From Gangjinia marincola (GTDB taxonomy: Bacteria > Bacteroidota > Bacteroidia > Flavobacteriales > Flavobacteriaceae), in contig NZ_BAAAFG010000016.1 in assembly GCF_039523415.1 (NCBI RefSeq), positions 558,001-622,000 of the forward strand: a DNA stretch of 64,000 bases, in the 5' to 3' direction. The notes under the pieces were generated by a model, which saw only the letters and a list, made by a program, of their open reading frames with translations, was not told the origin of the DNA and did no database searches. The first letter of the stretch is position 1. Every line of letters begins with the position of its first letter. This document shows, one piece after another, positions 61,744 to 64,000 of this stretch. The position numbers were made by a program, and so were the translations under genes.

Positions 61744-64000
61744 ATGATGAATACAAATAGCTTTGCGTTACGCCACATAGGTCCTAGACCTCAAGATGTT
61801 TTTTCTATGCTTGAAACAGTTGGTGTTGATTCCATGGAACAGTTAATGTTTGAAACCATTCCGGATGGGATTCGATTAAAAAAAGAATTGGATTTACCCA
61901 CTCCGCTCAGCGAGTATGAATTTTCTAATCACATCAATCAACTTGCTGCTAAAAACCGTCTATTTAAGACTTACATTGGATTGGGCTATCATGAATCTAT
62001 CACCCCCGCGGTTATAAAACGTAATATTTTAGAAAATCCGGGATGGTATACTGCTTATACGCCGTATCAAGCTGAAATCGCTCAAGGACGTTTAGAAGCC
62101 TTGCTTAACTATCAAACCATGATCACCGAACTTACCGGCATGGAGTTAGCAAATGCATCTTTATTAGACGAATCAACTGCAGCAGCAGAAGCAATGTCAT
62201 TATTAGTTGGAGTTCGAGATAGGGAGCAAAAAAAGAACAACGTGCTCAAGTTTTTTGTCTCTGAAGAAGTTCTGCCACAGACCATCGATTTACTTAAAAC
62301 AAGAGCGATTCCACTGGACATCGAACTGGTCATTGGTGATCACGAAAATTTTGAACCTACCCAAGAATATTTTGGTGCGCTATTACAGTATCCCGGTAAA
62401 TCTGGTAAGGTATATGACTATGCACATTTTGTAAAACAATCAAAAGAGAAGGGAATCAAGATTGCCGTTGCTGCAGACATTCTTAGCTTGGTTATGCTTA
62501 CTCCCCCCGGTGATCTAGGCGTTGATGTTGTTGTAGGTACTACTCAGCGATTTGGTATTCCTATGGGTTATGGTGGTCCTCACGCTGCTTATTTTGCTAC
62601 CTTAGAAGCATATAAACGAAATATACCCGGTAGAATTATTGGAGTCACTCGTGATATGGATAACAACCGTGCGCTTCGCATGGCGTTACAAACTCGCGAA
62701 CAACATATTAAACGCGATAAAGCCACTTCAAACATTTGTACTGCACAGGTGCTACTTGCAGTAATGGCAGGTATGTACGCAGTATATCATGGCCCAAACG
62801 GACTAAAATATATTGCACATCAAGTGCATCAAAAGACAGCGACGCTGGTTGACGCATTAGAAAATTTAGGAATTTATCAGGCTAACGAAACATATTTTGA
62901 TACGATCCAGTTAAAAGTAGATGCTGAAAAGATTAAAGCAATTGCAGAACGCCATGAGCTTAATTTTTATTACGCTGATGCGGAAACAGTTGCGATCTCT
63001 ATAAACGAAACTACATCTTTAAGTGATTTATCTGCAATCGTAGCTGTATTTGCAGAATATGCCGACAAGAAAGCCGAAGAAATTACTGAAATAGGAGAAT
63101 ATAGCATTCTGCCCGAAGCTTTAAAACGTACAGATGATATCCTGACCGAAAAAGTATTTAACACTTATCATTCTGAAACCGATTTGATGCGTTACATTAA
63201 ATCCTTAGAGCGCAAAGATCTCGCACTTAATCACTCTATGATTGCGTTGGGATCTTGTACTATGAAGCTTAATGCAGCTGCAGAAATGCTTCCACTTAGT
63301 GATTATCGTTGGGGTAATATGCATCCGTTTGTACCGGTAGAACAAGCAGAAGGATATCAACTTATGCTTAAGGATTTAGAGAACTACCTTACAGAAATCA
63401 CCGGTTTTGCCGGCACATCGCTTCAACCTAACTCCGGTGCACAAGGTGAATTTGCCGGGCTTATGACCATTAGAGCCTATCATCAATCCAGAGGAGATGA
63501 CCACCGTAATATTTGTTTAATTCCCTCATCGGCACACGGTACCAATCCGGCGAGTGCGGTAATGGCGGGAATGAAAGTAGTGGTTACTAAAGCATCTGCA
63601 GATGGAAATATTGATGTAGATGACTTACGAGAAAAAGCCCTTGCGCATAAAGATAATCTGGCCGCGCTAATGGTGACGTATCCTTCTACACACGGGGTGT
63701 TTGAGTCTGCAATTCAAGAAATCACCCAGTTAATCCATGATAATGGTGGTCAAGTGTATATGGATGGTGCCAACATGAATGCACAGGTTGGATTAACCAA
63801 TCCCGGAGCGATTGGAGCTGACGTATGTCACTTAAATCTACATAAAACATTTGCGATCCCACATGGAGGTGGAGGTCCAGGCGTAGGACCTATTTGTGTA
63901 GCAGAACAATTAGTTCCGTTTTTGCCAACTAATCCCTTAATTCCTACAGGCGGTGAACAAGCTATCACGCCTATTTCCGCGGCACCTTGGGGATCAGCTT
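61744..64000 (+). CDS. gcvP: Glycine dehydrogenase (decarboxylating), P-protein (partial)
   Basis: The first 752 codons of the glycine cleavage P-protein, a PLP enzyme that decarboxylates glycine and passes the aminomethyl group to GcvH. Start is ATGATG at 61744/61747 (MNTNSFALRHIGPRPQDVF). The N-terminal half shows GLGYHESITPAVIKRNILEN and TPYQAEIAQGRLEALLNYQT. The C-terminal half includes LGSCTMKLNAAAEM, SSAHGTNPASAVMAGM and the PLP-lysine region HLNLHKTFAIPHGGGGPG. The usual length is about 950, so roughly 200 codons lie beyond the right edge. Confidence 0.97.
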   Translation, partial: MMNTNSFALRHIGPRPQDVFSMLETVGVDSMEQLMFETIPDGIRLKKELDLPTPLSEYEFSNHINQLAAKNRLFKTYIGLGYHESITPAVIKRNILENPGWYTAYTPYQAEIAQGRLEALLNYQTMITELTGMELANASLLDESTAAAEAMSLLVGVRDREQKKNNVLKFFVSEEVLPQTIDLLKTRAIPLDIELVIGDHENFEPTQEYFGALLQYPGKSGKVYDYAHFVKQSKEKGIKIAVAADILSLVMLTPPGDLGVDVVVGTTQRFGIPMGYGGPHAAYFATLEAYKRNIPGRIIGVTRDMDNNRALRMALQTREQHIKRDKATSNICTAQVLLAVMAGMYAVYHGPNGLKYIAHQVHQKTATLVDALENLGIYQANETYFDTIQLKVDAEKIKAIAERHELNFYYADAETVAISINETTSLSDLSAIVAVFAEYADKKAEEITEIGEYSILPEALKRTDDILTEKVFNTYHSETDLMRYIKSLERKDLALNHSMIALGSCTMKLNAAAEMLPLSDYRWGNMHPFVPVEQAEGYQLMLKDLENYLTEITGFAGTSLQPNSGAQGEFAGLMTIRAYHQSRGDDHRNICLIPSSAHGTNPASAVMAGMKVVVTKASADGNIDVDDLREKALAHKDNLAALMVTYPSTHGVFESAIQEITQLIHDNGGQVYMDGANMNAQVGLTNPGAIGADVCHLNLHKTFAIPHGGGGPGVGPICVAEQLVPFLPTNPLIPTGGEQAITPISAAPWGSA

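Overview
The window comes from a member of the Bacteroidota, almost certainly a marine-type Flavobacteriaceae. The evidence is four SusC/SusD outer-membrane pairs, a type IX secretion (T9SS) sorting tail, very low GC intergenic DNA, genes without Shine-Dalgarno sequences, and repeated exact matches to the Bacteroidota promoter (-33 TTG or TTTG, -7 TAnnTTTG). Species cannot be named from the sequence alone.

Layout. (1) 1-9438, minus strand: core ribosomal block rpsL-rpsG-fusA-rpsJ, then rplC to rplE, which runs off the left edge. A strong terminator-like hairpin lies between rpsJ and rplC. (2) 9604-11310: divergent Omp85/POTRA outer-membrane protein. (3) 11.4-34.6 kb, plus strand: accessory region with three SusC/SusD clusters and small surface lipoproteins. 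Clusters 2 and 3 are clear paralogues. The region also holds two related secreted proteins of unknown function (18022 and 26672), a heavily decayed IS3-family element (about 19229-20400), and a decayed 3' fragment of a rhomboid protease gene (27428-27660) whose intact copy follows cluster 3 (33969-34637). No carbohydrate-active enzyme gene accompanies these clusters. (4) 34.7-49.7 kb: housekeeping genes (rarA, yjjG-like, deacetylase-like, radC, mpl, TPR protein, obgE, an hpt-adk fusion, purK, GNAT, purE, dcp-like M3 peptidase). (5) 50.0-52.1 kb: glycosyltransferase and an ECF sigma factor with a small CxxC partner. (6) 52.1-60.7 kb, minus strand: T9SS ELWxxDGT-type protein, SusC, SusD, lipoprotein and dihaem cytochrome c peroxidase (MauG family). 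(7) 60.8-64.0 kb: UbiA-like membrane protein and the start of gcvP.

How the genes work together. The SusC barrels and SusD lids form TonB-driven importers, and the lipoproteins after each SusD are likely surface binding partners. The purine genes (hpt-adk, purK, purE) sit together around a divergent promoter. The accessory region shows repeated duplication, decay and possibly gene conversion. SusC1 and SusC2 share an almost identical -7-to-signal-peptide DNA segment while their mature parts have diverged, which points to gene conversion or selection on the mRNA leader.

The most unusual items are that shared SusC leader, the rhomboid relic, the IS3 relic, the terminator/attenuator before rplC, the hairpin directly before the SusC4 start codon, the hpt-adk fusion, and the SusCD-MauG operon.
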